The notes: generated by a model not told the origin, from the sequence alone. Shown: positions 15,611-25,254, counted from the first letter of the stretch. The stretch is 64,000 nt of DNA from Desulfatitalea sp. BRH_c12 (GCA_000961655.1 LADR01000021.1:62001-126000); one strand, 5' to 3'. A program made the numbers and translations.

Positions 15611-16495
15611 CTACAAAGAGGCAGAAGGCCGCCCGGACGCCAGGATCTGTTTTGCACGCTCGACGACGGGCTTGTCGATGAACTTTCCGTCGACCTGGAT
15701 CACACCGATTCCTTTTTTCTGGGCTTCTTCAAAAACATCAACGATGTTTTGCGCTTGTTGAAGTTCCTCGGCGCTTGGGCTGAAGATGCGGTTTATGATC
15801 TCGATCTGGTTGGGATGAATGCAAAGTTTGCCCCCAAAACCCAGCTGCTTGGCCCGCAAGGCATCGTTTTCCAGCGCCTGCATGTCTTTTAAGTTTTCCA
15901 TGTAAGGAGTGTCCAGTGGCCGGGGCAATTCGGCAGAGCGGCTGGCTATCGCGAGGCGAGATCGGGGATAGATCAGCTCACGCCCATCTAAGGTGATGGA
16001 CACCCCAAGATCATTTGTGTAGTCAGCTGCGCCAAAAGCAAAGGAATGCAGGCGTGCAGGGCTTGGACGAAAACAGGCAATCCGATGAATGTTGAGCACG
16101 GCCTTGGCGGATTCAACCATGATGATAACGGGTACCGTTGGTATCGACCGATGCAATTCGATCGCACACATCTGCTCGTGCAGATGGGACATAGAAGCTT
16201 CATCGTTTACCTTGGGAATTACCAAGCCTTTGATTCCGCGAACCAGCACTGCCTTAAGATCGTCGCTGAAAAAGGGCGTGCTAACTCCATTGGTTCGAAC
16301 AATCACCTTGTGATTGCTGATAGATCCCAGCTTCTCAGCCACAGCCTTGCGGGCCGCCACTTTTTCTGAAAGCGGTACAGCGTCTTCCAAATCGATGATC
16401 ACCACGTCGGCTTTTGTTTTTATGGCTTTATCGATCCTGTCCGGTCGATTGCCAGGGACGAACAGTGCGGATCGAATCCATCCAATTGGGGACAT
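15611..16495 (-). CDS. HpcH/HpaI aldolase / CitE-like CoA-ester lyase
   Basis: The 294-residue protein has the CitE-family TIM-barrel motifs: RSALFVPGNRPDRIDKA at the N-terminus, VIIDLEDAVPLSEKVAARKA with the metal-binding acidic pair, VIVRTNG, VPVIIMVESAKAVLNI with the catalytic Glu region, FGAADYTNDLG, and GGKLCIHPNQIEIIN. CitE-like stand-alone lyases cleave or hydrolyse malyl-CoA, citramalyl-CoA or similar beta-hydroxyacyl-CoAs. AGGAG six bases before the ATG fixes the start. No citD or citF gene is nearby, so this is not a citrate lyase subunit; a lyase or thioesterase acting on a CoA ester is more likely. The HU-like gene lies 66 bp upstream on the same strand. Confidence 0.85.
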   Translation of the reverse strand: MSPIGWIRSALFVPGNRPDRIDKAIKTKADVVIIDLEDAVPLSEKVAARKAVAEKLGSISNHKVIVRTNGVSTPFFSDDLKAVLVRGIKGLVIPKVNDEASMSHLHEQMCAIELHRSIPTVPVIIMVESAKAVLNIHRIACFRPSPARLHSFAFGAADYTNDLGVSITLDGRELIYPRSRLAIASRSAELPRPLDTPYMENLKDMQALENDALRAKQLGFGGKLCIHPNQIEIINRIFSPSAEELQQAQNIVDVFEEAQKKGIGVIQVDGKFIDKPVVERAKQILASGRPSASL

Positions 16496-16561
16496 CTAAG
16501 GCTCCTTTGCGTGTTGTGACGATTTGGCACCGGTTAAGGTCGCAACCTTTTGGATGACCTG

Positions 16562-16855
16562 TCAAGTGAATTTTCCAGAGTGTAGATCCACTCTGTTTTT
16601 CAAATCCCTGCCGGCTTTAAAGAAAGGCAGCTTTTTCGGTTTGACGGTGACCGCCTCGCCGGTTTTAGGATTCCGGCCGTTGTAACTTTCATAGTCCTTG
16701 ACTTTGAAAGAGCTAAGCCCGCGCACTTCCACGCGGCCGCCGTTTGATAGTGCATTGGCAATGCTATCGAAGAACAGGTTGCCCACTTTTCTGGATTCCG
16801 CATTTGTGATGCCGATTTGTTCCGCCAGCGTCCGGATCAGTTCCAGCTTGTTCAT
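16562..16855 (-). CDS. HU/IHF-family DNA-binding protein
   Basis: This 97-residue protein shows the full HU/IHF pattern: MNKLELIRTLAEQIGI, the dimer helix, GGRVEVRGLSSFKVKDYESY, the beta-arm tip GRNPKTGEAVTVKPKK, and the closing FFKAGRDLKNRV. The proline in the NPKTGE arm tip, which wedges into DNA, is present. The 'R-V-E-V-R-G-x-x-S-F' strand resembles IHF-beta-like proteins of Desulfobacterota more than HU proper. Such proteins bend DNA for recombination, replication and sigma-54 promoters, several of which features lie in this window. Stand-alone gene; start supported by its position and length. Confidence 0.9.
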   Translation of the reverse strand: MNKLELIRTLAEQIGITNAESRKVGNLFFDSIANALSNGGRVEVRGLSSFKVKDYESYNGRNPKTGEAVTVKPKKLPFFKAGRDLKNRVDLHSGKFT

Positions 16856-17046
16856 CTGTATTCCTGTACTTGGAGTGAATTTTGTTTTTATTGTGCACAG
16901 GAGGGGTCAAGCTAATAGCTAATAGTATAAGCTCATGCAATAAGCGTTTTTGTCGGCACATCAATGCCTTGCTGTTGCGGCGAAATTACATTTTTATCCG
17001 AAAGGGACACCCATTAGATTTCCAGTTGCGTACCAGGTCCATCAAT

Positions 17047-17361
17047 TCATTTTGATCGTAGTTTGAAATCAATCCAATCCCACGATTCCATCAAGTTTGT
17101 CATCATATATAATATTATAGGGGATCGCACTGTATGGACACACGTATCTTTGCCTTGAATAGCCCAAAGCTCCAAAAAGACGGACTGCTCTCGGCAAGCC
17201 ATTGTATGATGGTCGGCGATAGAGCTGTATTCCGCAAATCTGCTGAATTCACAGTGGAAGGCGGATTTGGACAAAATATCGGCGTCGGTCTTACCTGTAA
17301 CGTCATTGGCCATCCCTTTGCCGGAGCAGCCTGTTACCGGTTCCCACAACACCCAACCCAT
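17047..17361 (-). pseudogene. PAS-domain protein remnant, paralogue of the gene at 11961-12548
   Basis: The frame contains VTGKTDADILSKSAFHCEFS and EYSSIADHHTMACREQSVFL, which line up with GKTDEEILAGYSGDDQNYSS and the SIADRQTLRTRKRSTFLELG part of the intact PAS protein. After the FLEL motif the match continues only in another frame, so at least one frameshift is present, and the N-terminal half is missing or scrambled (17303-17488 carries fragments in other frames). Dead duplicate of the stand-alone PAS gene 5 kb away. Confidence 0.55.
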
Positions 17362-18006
17362 CTATGACATTATTAATCCGCCGGATCGGGACATTTTGGT
17401 CGCCGCCGCTGGCACAATAAGCATATCTGCATCTCGTTTTGAGATAGAACGCGGATGTAACGGCGCTCTGATCATGAATATAATTCAAACTTTTTAATCC
17501 ATACCAGACTAGAAATTGTACTTAAAAAAAAGTTTGACTTATTCTTTTGAAAGAAATATGTGTCTTTAAACTGTGTTTCGTTATCAAGTAACGATAGTCG
17601 TTATCTAAGAATCAACAGTGTCCTATCGAAAGGAGTATGGGGCGTCCCTACAACAGATTCTTCGACCTTGTCCTTGGTTTCAAATTTAGTGTTTGGGGGA
17701 TATGTAACTGATCGCAATTCAAGTGATAGCACATGTCATCAACGATTGAAGCAGTTTTTCCCCACCAAAGACAATACTTACTTTTTGTACAACAAATGTA
17801 CGCATGAACTGTTTGTCTCCCTGCTGGTTCCTCGAAATGGACAAGAGACAATACTTGTTTCTAGTCGATAAATTCTTTCATGCTTTACCCTTTACGGGAA
17901 GGAGTGCTCCATAAAAACAAAAGCCACTTCAATACCGGGCCTCGCTATTTTTGAATGTTCAAATGACTAAAGATATATTAACGAAATAAAATTAAGGAGG
18001 AGAAAC

Positions 18007-19146
18007 ATGAGATACTGCAAATCTGCTTTTTTAACCTTGTTTGTGCTGTTTGCTGCTTGTCTACCGTCTTTAGCATCGGAGGTGAAATTACCTGAGACTA
18101 TGGTCTGGAGTTGTTATGACGTTGGGTCAACAGGGTATGTCCAGGCCTCGGCAGTTGCCAACGCATTTTTGAAGAAATATAACATTCGTGTCCGGTTAAT
18201 CCCTTCCGGGACCTCGATTGGCAGAATGATGCCATTGATCTCGAAAAGGGCCCGTGTGGCATTTTTAGCAAATGAAGCTTTCTTTTCTTCCGAAGGAAGC
18301 TATGATTTTGCCACCTATACTTGGGGTCCTCAGGACCTACGTGCGGTTGTCGGTGCACCGACATCTTTTCCTTTGATTACCACCAAAACCAGCGGTATCA
18401 AGGAAGTTGCGGATCTTAAAGGTAAGAAAGTTTCCTGGGTTGTGGGAAATCCATCTTTAAATGTTAAAATGACCGCCATGATGGCGTTTGCTTCGCTGAC
18501 ATGGGACGATGTTCAAAAAGTGGAGTTCCCCAGTTACGCTGATTCTCTGAAGGCTCTAATCCAGGGGAATGTCGATGCGGCTGATGGGTCCACTACCGCC
18601 AGTATTCTATACGAACTGGAAAGCTCGTCGAAAGGTGTGTATTACCCTCAGTTGGATCCGAACAACAAAGAAGGATGGGCACGATTGAAAAAATACGTGC
18701 CATTTGCCTTTCCCTATCAAGAAACTGTGGGCGCAGGGGTTAATAAAGATGAACCACTGTGGTTACTAGGCTATCGATATCCAATTGTCACAGTGAGAGC
18801 GGATGAAGACCCCGAATTTGTCTCCAACCTCATTCAGGCAATAGAAGAAACCTTTCCGCTGTATAAGAATGCGGCATCCAGCATGCCTGCATGGGAGATA
18901 AAACTTTCCGGGAATACGCCAATTGATGTTCCGTTTCATCCAGGGGCCATCGATTATCTGAAGAAAAAAGGTTTGTGGACCGAAGAAAATCAGGCATGGA
19001 ATGATGAAAGAATCGATACCCTCCAAAAGCTCAAAAAATTATGGAATGAATCGGTTGCCGTGTCTAAGGCGCAAAAACAAAGCGAGGACGAATTCAGGCT
19101 GATTTGGATGAAAAAGCTGGACGAATTCAATAAGGTTTCAAATTGA
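18007..19146 (+). CDS. TAXI-type TRAP transporter solute-binding protein
   Basis: The 379-residue protein has a cleavable signal peptide (first 23 residues, ending SLASEV) and the TAXI-family sequence VWSCYDVGSTGYVQASAVAN followed by RLIPSGTSIGRMMPLISKRA. It would capture an organic acid in the periplasm and pass it to the fused membrane component encoded next. AAGGAGGAGAAAC directly before the ATG is a strong ribosome site. It is the first gene of a plus-strand operon with a CoA-transferase, thiolase and acyl-CoA dehydrogenase, so the ligand is probably the carboxylic acid degraded by those enzymes. The ligand itself cannot be read from the sequence. The C-terminal 60 residues are charged and helical, somewhat longer than usual. 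Confidence 0.9.
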   Translation: MRYCKSAFLTLFVLFAACLPSLASEVKLPETMVWSCYDVGSTGYVQASAVANAFLKKYNIRVRLIPSGTSIGRMMPLISKRARVAFLANEAFFSSEGSYDFATYTWGPQDLRAVVGAPTSFPLITTKTSGIKEVADLKGKKVSWVVGNPSLNVKMTAMMAFASLTWDDVQKVEFPSYADSLKALIQGNVDAADGSTTASILYELESSSKGVYYPQLDPNNKEGWARLKKYVPFAFPYQETVGAGVNKDEPLWLLGYRYPIVTVRADEDPEFVSNLIQAIEETFPLYKNAASSMPAWEIKLSGNTPIDVPFHPGAIDYLKKKGLWTEENQAWNDERIDTLQKLKKLWNESVAVSKAQKQSEDEFRLIWMKKLDEFNKVSN

Positions 19147-19291
19147 ACATTGCAAGTAACCAAAGCAGAATGAATTAAAATATTTTTCGGTAAGTGAGCA
19201 AGGTGTAAAGACATCAATTCGCTTACACCTTCGATGATAAAATCTGCGATAAATATAATATCGACCATTTTTGATTATAGAAAGAAAGAAC

Positions 19292-21223
19292 ATGGCTTTG
19301 AAAACAGTAGAAGTCAGGACGGAAAAACGGATGCAGGGAGTTGCCTATGTCGTGGTCGTTGTAACCGCGGCGCTCGGTATCCTGATTTCTATCAACCAGC
19401 TTTTCCAACTCGGCATAGCAGGGTTCATGCCCATTGCCTCTGGCTATTATTACTACATTTTGGCCACGTTTCTTTCTGTGTCATTCCTGGTTTATCCTGC
19501 CAGGAAAAAGGACATCCATCATTTGCCCTGGTATGACTGGGGTATTTATATTGTATGCGTAGCTGTGAATATTTATTTTGCAGCAAATTCCTATAAGATT
19601 TTGACCGGCGGCTGGGAATATGCCGCCCCTCCTTTCGCGATGGCCTTGAGTTTTGTATTATGGGCCTTGGCATTGGAAGGGGTAAGGAGAACCTCAGGAA
19701 CCATTCTTTTCGTTATTTGCCTGGTATTTTCCTTTTATCCTGTTTTCGGGCAATACTTAGGCGGTATGCTATGGGGGACGCCTTTTACATTACTTCAAAC
19801 CTCGTGTTATCATGCCATGGGTGTCGAAAGCATAATCGGGATCGCTACCCGGGTAGTCGGAGATGAGATCATAGGATACATCATCTTCGGTGCTGCAATC
19901 GTAGCATCTGGAGGTGGTAAATTTTTCATGGACTTTGCGCTCTCACTTCTGGGTACCAGCCGAGGAGGCAGTGCCAAGGTGGCGGTTATTTCAAGTGCCT
20001 TCATGGCTAGTTTAAGCGGCAGCGTTGTATCGAATATCGTCACAACCGGCACGCTCACCATTCCTTCCATGGTTAAAACTGGCTATGAGCCCAAGTATGC
20101 AGCGTCGGTTGAGGCATGTGCATCAACTGGTGGAACCATAACACCGCCGATCATGGGTGCGGCCGGATTTCTGGTCGCCTCGTTTCTGAATGTGCCCTAT
20201 TCGGCGGTGATGGGAGCTGCGATTTTCCCCGCTTTTCTGTATTTCTTCATGGTTTTTCTTCAGATCGACTTTCATGCAGCCAAAATGAACATTCAAGGAT
20301 TTCAAAAAGCAGATCTGCCCAAGTTTGTAGATGTCATCAAAGAAGGATGGTTTTTTCTTGGGGCAATCATATTGATGATAGTCCTCCTGCTTGTTTACCG
20401 AATTACTGCGCTGGCCCCATTTTATACCATAATTTTCCTTTTTGCCTGTGCAATGATTCGGAAAAAAACCAGATTAAACAAAACCAAATTTATTAATTTC
20501 TTATATGAAAGCGCTAAAGTTCTTGGGCAGTTAACCGCCATACTTGCTGGTATTGGATTGATTATCGGTTCATTTTCTGCCACTGGTGTTGCGAATTCTT
20601 TTTCAAGAGAGCTTCTTTTGTTGGCTGGTGACAATCGCTTTCTTCTTCTTCTTTTGGGTGCAGCTACTAGCTTTGTCTTAGGTATTGGAATGACAGTTAC
20701 GGCCTGCTATGTTTTTTTGGCTGTGGTGCTAGTTCCGGCACTTGTCAATATTGGTTTTGACCCAATGGCTGCACACTTATTCGTCATGTTCTGCGGAAAT
20801 CTATCCTATATTACACCGCCCGTTGCATTAGCGGCCATTTCGGCTTCGGCAATTTCAGGAACCAGCCCCATGGCAACTGCGGTCACGACGATGAAAATGG
20901 GAATCCTACTATTTATTCTTCCGTTTATTTTTGTCATGAACCCTGCACTCATTTTCCATGGCACGTTACCGGACATCCTTCAGGCTGTTATCACAAGCAT
21001 CATCGGCACCCTTTTAATGGCAAGTGCTTTGGAAGGATGGTTTTTCAAATTCGGCCAACTTACTGCGATCCATAGAGCATTTCTTCTGATTTCCGGTTTG
21101 TTAATCGTCTATCCGGAAGGAAAAACGGATATAATTGGGCTGATCGTTGCTTCATGTGCACTATTGCTTATCGGGGTTCTCCGAAGAAGCGAACGTCGCA
21201 CTGCAGCAGTTGTAAAAGGCTGA
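19292..21223 (+). CDS. Fused TRAP transporter membrane subunit (DctQ-DctM type)
   Basis: This 643-residue integral membrane protein has roughly 15 hydrophobic helices. The first four (to about residue 150) match the small DctQ subunit. The remainder matches the large DctM subunit with its hairpin motifs, for example ASGGGKFFMDFALSLLGTSR, SLSGSVVSNIVTTGTLTIPS, ACASTGGTITPPIMGAAGFL and FCGNLSYITPPVALAA. Q-M fusions are typical of TAXI-TRAP systems, which matches the upstream binding protein. The chosen ATG at 19292 is seven codons inside a frame that opens with TTG at 19271. TRAP carriers use an ion gradient rather than ATP. The gap of 145 bp from the binding protein gene is short enough for one transcript. 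Confidence 0.9.
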   Translation: MALKTVEVRTEKRMQGVAYVVVVVTAALGILISINQLFQLGIAGFMPIASGYYYYILATFLSVSFLVYPARKKDIHHLPWYDWGIYIVCVAVNIYFAANSYKILTGGWEYAAPPFAMALSFVLWALALEGVRRTSGTILFVICLVFSFYPVFGQYLGGMLWGTPFTLLQTSCYHAMGVESIIGIATRVVGDEIIGYIIFGAAIVASGGGKFFMDFALSLLGTSRGGSAKVAVISSAFMASLSGSVVSNIVTTGTLTIPSMVKTGYEPKYAASVEACASTGGTITPPIMGAAGFLVASFLNVPYSAVMGAAIFPAFLYFFMVFLQIDFHAAKMNIQGFQKADLPKFVDVIKEGWFFLGAIILMIVLLLVYRITALAPFYTIIFLFACAMIRKKTRLNKTKFINFLYESAKVLGQLTAILAGIGLIIGSFSATGVANSFSRELLLLAGDNRFLLLLLGAATSFVLGIGMTVTACYVFLAVVLVPALVNIGFDPMAAHLFVMFCGNLSYITPPVALAAISASAISGTSPMATAVTTMKMGILLFILPFIFVMNPALIFHGTLPDILQAVITSIIGTLLMASALEGWFFKFGQLTAIHRAFLLISGLLIVYPEGKTDIIGLIVASCALLLIGVLRRSERRTAAVVKG

Positions 21224-21338
21224 AACAATATCGGTCGAAATTGTTAGACATAGGCATTTTCCGGCTACAGCGAATATTGAGCACATAGAAATCTGCATTG
21301 CAGATCGTTAGACGGATTTCTTTCGAAAAGGAACACCA

Positions 21339-22298
21339 ATGACATTAAACATTATGACGGCGGCGGATGCGGTACGGAAATATATCAAAGATGGTGATCA
21401 GATAGCTTTAGGAGGATTTACCGTCAACCGAAATCCGATGCTGATAGTTCGAGAAATTATCCGACAAGAAAAGAAAAACCTTTACATGGTTGTCCATTCC
21501 CAGGGCCAGAGTTTGGAATTGCTCATCGGTGCGGGGTGCGTTCAGCGTGTCGAGCTTGCGTATGGCGGCGTAGCCCGATTTGCACCCACCGGAAACCGTT
21601 TCAAGAAGGCTTTTCTTGAAAAGAAGATCGAAGTAGAAGATTATTCCAATTACCATATGGTCCTGCGTTTCATGGCCGGTGCTATGGGTTTGCCATTTGT
21701 GGCCACCAAATCCGGAATAGAATCGGATATCGTTCGATTGTCCGGTTTCTCTCCGGAAAGTCGTGGGAAAGGGAATGTTCCTTCGCATAAGCTTAAAATA
21801 ATGGATGACCCGCTTGACCCGAATGGCGGTCAAGTGGTGGTTTTGCCACCGCTTAAACCTGATGTCGCTCTAATCCATGCACAATATGTAGGCGATGATG
21901 GAACATGTCGCATTTGCGGGCTCACTTTTGCCGATATCGAGCAAGCCAAGGCCGCAAAAACTGTAATTGTGACATGTGAAGAGATTGTGCCCATGGATTT
22001 CATTCGGGAGGAACCAGATCAGAATAGTCTGCCTCATTTTATGATAGATGCCGTCATTCCGGCGCCTTTCGGGGCTCATCCAACAGCATGCCATAAATTC
22101 TACGACTATGATCCCATGCATTTGAATCTATTTAAAAAAATGGCTCCAGAGGATGATAGCTTCAAAAGATATCTTGATGAATGGGTATATCCTTTTCACA
22201 GCCAGGAAGATTATCTGGAAAAGGTGGGCATTCGGGATCTTCTGAAAATTCGGGCAAACTCAGCCTTAGGGTACGCACCTGGGCTAGATAGACGATAG
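21339..22298 (+). CDS. gctA: Family I CoA-transferase, subunit A (GctA-like)
   Basis: The 319-residue protein follows glutaconate CoA-transferase subunit A closely: DGDQIALGGFTVNRNPM near the start, EDYSNYHMVLRFMAGAMGLP, VALIHAQYVGDDGTCRICGL, KTVIVTCEEIV, and APFGAHPTACHKFYDYD. Family I transferases move CoA between an acyl-CoA and a free acid, here probably activating the acid imported by the TRAP system. Related pairs (for example IpdAB in steroid breakdown) use the same fold as ring-opening hydrolases, so that role is an alternative. AAAAGGAAC precedes the ATG. The B subunit gene follows after ten bases. The true substrate is not known. Confidence 0.85.
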   Translation: MTLNIMTAADAVRKYIKDGDQIALGGFTVNRNPMLIVREIIRQEKKNLYMVVHSQGQSLELLIGAGCVQRVELAYGGVARFAPTGNRFKKAFLEKKIEVEDYSNYHMVLRFMAGAMGLPFVATKSGIESDIVRLSGFSPESRGKGNVPSHKLKIMDDPLDPNGGQVVVLPPLKPDVALIHAQYVGDDGTCRICGLTFADIEQAKAAKTVIVTCEEIVPMDFIREEPDQNSLPHFMIDAVIPAPFGAHPTACHKFYDYDPMHLNLFKKMAPEDDSFKRYLDEWVYPFHSQEDYLEKVGIRDLLKIRANSALGYAPGLDRR

Positions 22299-22308
22299 GA
22301 AACATGAG

Positions 22309-23097
22309 ATGGAAAGCTATACTGCAACTGAAATTATGGCCCTGAGCGCAGGTCGTCTTGTTCATAATGGCGATATCTTATTTGCCGGAACCGGATTAAG
22401 CATGTTGGCAGCGACGGTTTCCAAGCGTATTCATGCTCCTGAGGCTACCGTTTTTTTTGAAACCGGTGGTATTGATCCAAGTTTGGATGAGTTGCCCTTA
22501 GCCGTTGCTGATCCACGTGTTATGGTACGCACTTCAGTAAATACCAGCCTTGCGGACGCATTGAGCCTACTGTGTCATCCCAAATTCAGAACGATCGCTT
22601 TTTTAGGCGCAGCACAGATCGATTGCTACGGAAATCTCAATTCGACACTTATGGGAACTTACGAAAATCCACAACAACGCTTTCCTGGATCCGGAGGGGC
22701 TTGTGATGCGGCCAGTATGGCATACGGCGTAATTATTTTTATGCAACACCAGCGTCGACGTTTTGTAGAAAAGCTGGACTATTTAAGCAGCCCGGGATGG
22801 CTGACAGGTGGGGACGCCAGACGGCGAGCAGGGTTTAAACGCGGCGGTCCGATTGCTGTGGTCACTAACCTTGGTGTGATGAAATTTGATGAACAGACAA
22901 AAAAAATGTACCTTGACGAGTACTACCCAATTACAAATCCGGAGAAAGTCGCTGCAGAAACCGGATTTCACTTAGATATTTCACGGGCGAGAGAGTCATT
23001 GCCCCCTTCCGATACTGAGCTCACTGTTCTGCGTCAGGATGTGGACCCACAACGGTTAATCTTGGGACCAATGCCTGTGACCTCAATTACTCAATAG
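22309..23097 (+). CDS. gctB: Family I CoA-transferase, subunit B (GctB-like)
   Basis: The 262-residue partner of the preceding gene matches GctB along its length: GTGLSMLAATVSKRIHAPEA, VFFETGGIDPS in which the Glu corresponds to the catalytic residue that forms the CoA thioester, FLGAAQIDCYGNLNSTLMGT, RFPGSGGACDAASMAYG, and KFDEQTKKMYLDEYYPITNP. The catalytic Glu is present, so transferase activity is plausible. GATAGGAAAC precedes the ATG. Together with subunit A it should form a heterotetramer or octamer in the cytoplasm. The product would feed the dehydrogenase and thiolase encoded downstream. Confidence 0.85.
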   Translation: MESYTATEIMALSAGRLVHNGDILFAGTGLSMLAATVSKRIHAPEATVFFETGGIDPSLDELPLAVADPRVMVRTSVNTSLADALSLLCHPKFRTIAFLGAAQIDCYGNLNSTLMGTYENPQQRFPGSGGACDAASMAYGVIIFMQHQRRRFVEKLDYLSSPGWLTGGDARRRAGFKRGGPIAVVTNLGVMKFDEQTKKMYLDEYYPITNPEKVAAETGFHLDISRARESLPPSDTELTVLRQDVDPQRLILGPMPVTSITQ

Positions 23098-23278
23098 ACT
23101 GAAACGGGTATCAAAGCACAACAATGCTTTGCTTATAGTTTCAAATCGATTCCTCCACAGCATGAACGCCGGGCCACCTATATTGTACGGCGCTGTCGGA
23201 CACATTGGATCCCAAACGCGCGGAGTGTTCCTAACTTGCCGTTTAAACCTTATCTTGAAATCTTTAAAAGGAAATCGC

Positions 23279-24520
23279 ATGAAAGAAGTGGTCATTATCA
23301 GTGGCGTGAGAACACCTGTAGGCAAATACATGGGTGCGCTCAAAACGGTCGAAGCCTACGATCTGGCGGCTCTCGTGATGAATGCCGCGGTCGAGAAAGC
23401 CGGCATCGCCCCCTCGGATGTGAATGAAGTGATCTTCGGTCAGGCCTACCAGAACGGCGAATACGTCAATATCGCGCGTATGGGGCTGCTTACGGCCGGT
23501 TGGCCGGAAACGATTCCCGGCATCACCATCGATCAGCGCTGCTGCACCGGTTTGCATACCGTGCGCATGGCCGCTGCCCTGATTCAGTCCGGACAGGCCG
23601 ACATCATGGTGGCCGGTGGTGCGGAAAGCATGAGTCACGCCGAGTTTTATCTGCCCGGCGACATTAAGTGGGGCGTGGGTGGCGCCAAAGGCATGCCGCG
23701 CGGTCATGGCGATCTGGGCATTTGGGGCCTGCGTTTTTATGACCGTATCCAGCGCGCGCGGGTGATGTCGCAACCGGAACAGCGCTATGGCATTCTGCCG
23801 GCCATGATGTCGTGGGCCGAAACTGCGGCTCAGGTTGAGGAGATCTCGCGCGAGGCGTGCGATCAGTGGGCGCTGGAAAGTCATCGCAAGGCCGTGGCCG
23901 CCATCGAGGCAGGCAAGTTCGATGACGAGATGGTGCCGGTGCCGGTGCCCCAGGCCAAGGGCGATCCGATCATGGTGACGCGCGATGAAAATCCGCGCGG
24001 CGACACAACCATCGAAAAGCTCGCCAAGCTCAAGCCGGTGCTCAAAGGGGTCTGCACGGCCGGCAACTCTTCCACCGAAAACGACGGCGCCGCCGCCGTG
24101 GTGGTCACCTCCGCTGAAAAAGCCAGGGAACTGGGCATCGAACCGCTGGCCTCATTTAAATCCTGCGCCGTGGCCGGCGACGACCCGCGTCACACCTATC
24201 GTACGGTAGCGACCGCTGTGAACAAGGCCTTGACCATGGCGGGCAGGAGCATCGCCGAGATGGAGCTGATCGAAGTACAGGAAGCGTTCGCTGCGCAGGT
24301 TCTGGCCGACTTGAAAGAGATGGGCGTCGGTCCTGCCGATTACGCCAAGGTCAACGTCAACGGTTCGGGCATTTCACTGGGGCATCCGATCGCTTGCACC
24401 GGCACGCGCGTGCTGGTTTCCTTGCTGCACGAGATGCGGCGACGCAATACGCGCCTGGCCCTGGAGTGCATTTGCGGTGGCGGTGGACTGGGCATCGCTG
24501 CGGTATTGGAGCGCAAATAG
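23279..24520 (+). CDS. Acetyl-CoA acetyltransferase / thiolase
   Basis: This is a full-length 413-residue thiolase. It has the nucleophilic cysteine in TIDQRCCTGLHTVRMAAALI near residue 88, AGGAESMSHAEFYL, EAFAAQVLADL, NGSGISLGHPIACTGTRVLV with the catalytic His, and the C-terminal LECICGGGGLGIAAVLE with the second cysteine. Thiolases cleave 3-ketoacyl-CoA to acetyl-CoA and a shorter acyl-CoA (or the reverse). I start at the ATG at 23279, preceded by AAAAGGAAA; the frame runs on upstream to 23129 but that part is not thiolase-like. From here on the DNA is markedly more GC-rich than in gctAB, hinting at a different origin. Its last 69 bases are part of a 402-bp tandem duplication. Confidence 0.9.
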   Translation: MKEVVIISGVRTPVGKYMGALKTVEAYDLAALVMNAAVEKAGIAPSDVNEVIFGQAYQNGEYVNIARMGLLTAGWPETIPGITIDQRCCTGLHTVRMAAALIQSGQADIMVAGGAESMSHAEFYLPGDIKWGVGGAKGMPRGHGDLGIWGLRFYDRIQRARVMSQPEQRYGILPAMMSWAETAAQVEEISREACDQWALESHRKAVAAIEAGKFDDEMVPVPVPQAKGDPIMVTRDENPRGDTTIEKLAKLKPVLKGVCTAGNSSTENDGAAAVVVTSAEKARELGIEPLASFKSCAVAGDDPRHTYRTVATAVNKALTMAGRSIAEMELIEVQEAFAAQVLADLKEMGVGPADYAKVNVNGSGISLGHPIACTGTRVLVSLLHEMRRRNTRLALECICGGGGLGIAAVLERK

Positions 24521-25254
24521 AGCAGACTCACGATGGTGCCAGCGTTCGATTGAATGACCGTATACTTTGGTTTAACTTTACATTTTCACTTCAATCTCCG
24601 GCAAAGCCGGTTTCGGGAGAGGGAACACAGTATGGATTTCAAATTATCTAAAGAACACGAGATGCTCCGCAAAGCGGTCCAGGATTTTGCGAAAAAGAAA
24701 ATTGCACCCTTTGTGGACGAGTGGGATGCCAATCACTATCTGCCGGTCGAAGAGGTCATCAGGCCCATGGGCGACCTGGGGTTCTTCGGGGCCGTGATTC
24801 CCGAAGAGTACGGTGGAGAGGACATGGGCTGGTTGGCCACCTCGATCATCACCCGCCTGGCCCTGGAGTGCATTTGCGGTGGCGGTGGACTGGGCATCGC
24901 TGCGGTATTGGAGCGCAAATAGAGCAGACTCACGATGGTGCCAGCGTTCGATTGAATGACCGTATACTTTGGTTTAACTTTACATTTTCACTTCAATCTC
25001 CGGCAAAGCCGGTTTCGGGAGAGGGAACACAGTATGGATTTCAAATTATCTAAAGAACACGAGATGCTCCGCAAAGCGGTCCAGGATTTTGCGAAAAAGA
25101 AAATTGCACCCTTTGTGGACGAGTGGGATGCCAATCACTATCTGCCGGTCGAAGAGGTCATCAGGCCCATGGGCGACCTGGGGTTCTTCGGGGCCGTGAT
25201 TCCCGAAGAGTACGGTGGAGAGGACATGGGCTGGTTGGCCACCTCGATCATCAC
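24452..25254 (+). repeat. Exact tandem duplication, 402-bp period, across thiolase/dehydrogenase junction
   Basis: The 401-base segment 24452-24852 recurs at 24854-25254 with no difference that I can see. Each copy holds the last 69 bases of the thiolase gene, the 111-bp intergenic region and the first 221 bases of the acyl-CoA dehydrogenase gene. Because 402 is a multiple of three, the duplicate keeps frames intact and creates a chimeric ORF (24632-24922). Perfect identity means the event is very recent or is an assembly artefact. Confidence 0.95.
24632..24922 (+). pseudogene. Chimeric ORF: dehydrogenase N-terminus joined to thiolase C-terminus
   Basis: This 96-codon frame starts with the same ATG context and ribosome site as the real acyl-CoA dehydrogenase, runs through its first 73 codons (to TSIIT), then passes through the duplication joint into the last 22 codons of the thiolase (RLALECICGGGGLGIAAVLE...). 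It can be translated, but it contains neither a FAD site nor a thiolase active site, so it should be inactive. Its creation is fully explained by the tandem duplication. Confidence 0.85.

Noticed and set aside
17560-17871. Plus-strand frame of 103 codons before the TAXI gene
   Set aside because: Serine-rich, no motif and no ribosome site; the region is AT-rich intergenic DNA.
23264-23884. Long antisense frame opposite the thiolase gene
   Set aside because: A GC-skew shadow: histidine/arginine-rich sequence mirrors thiolase codons, and the sense frame has full catalytic motifs.
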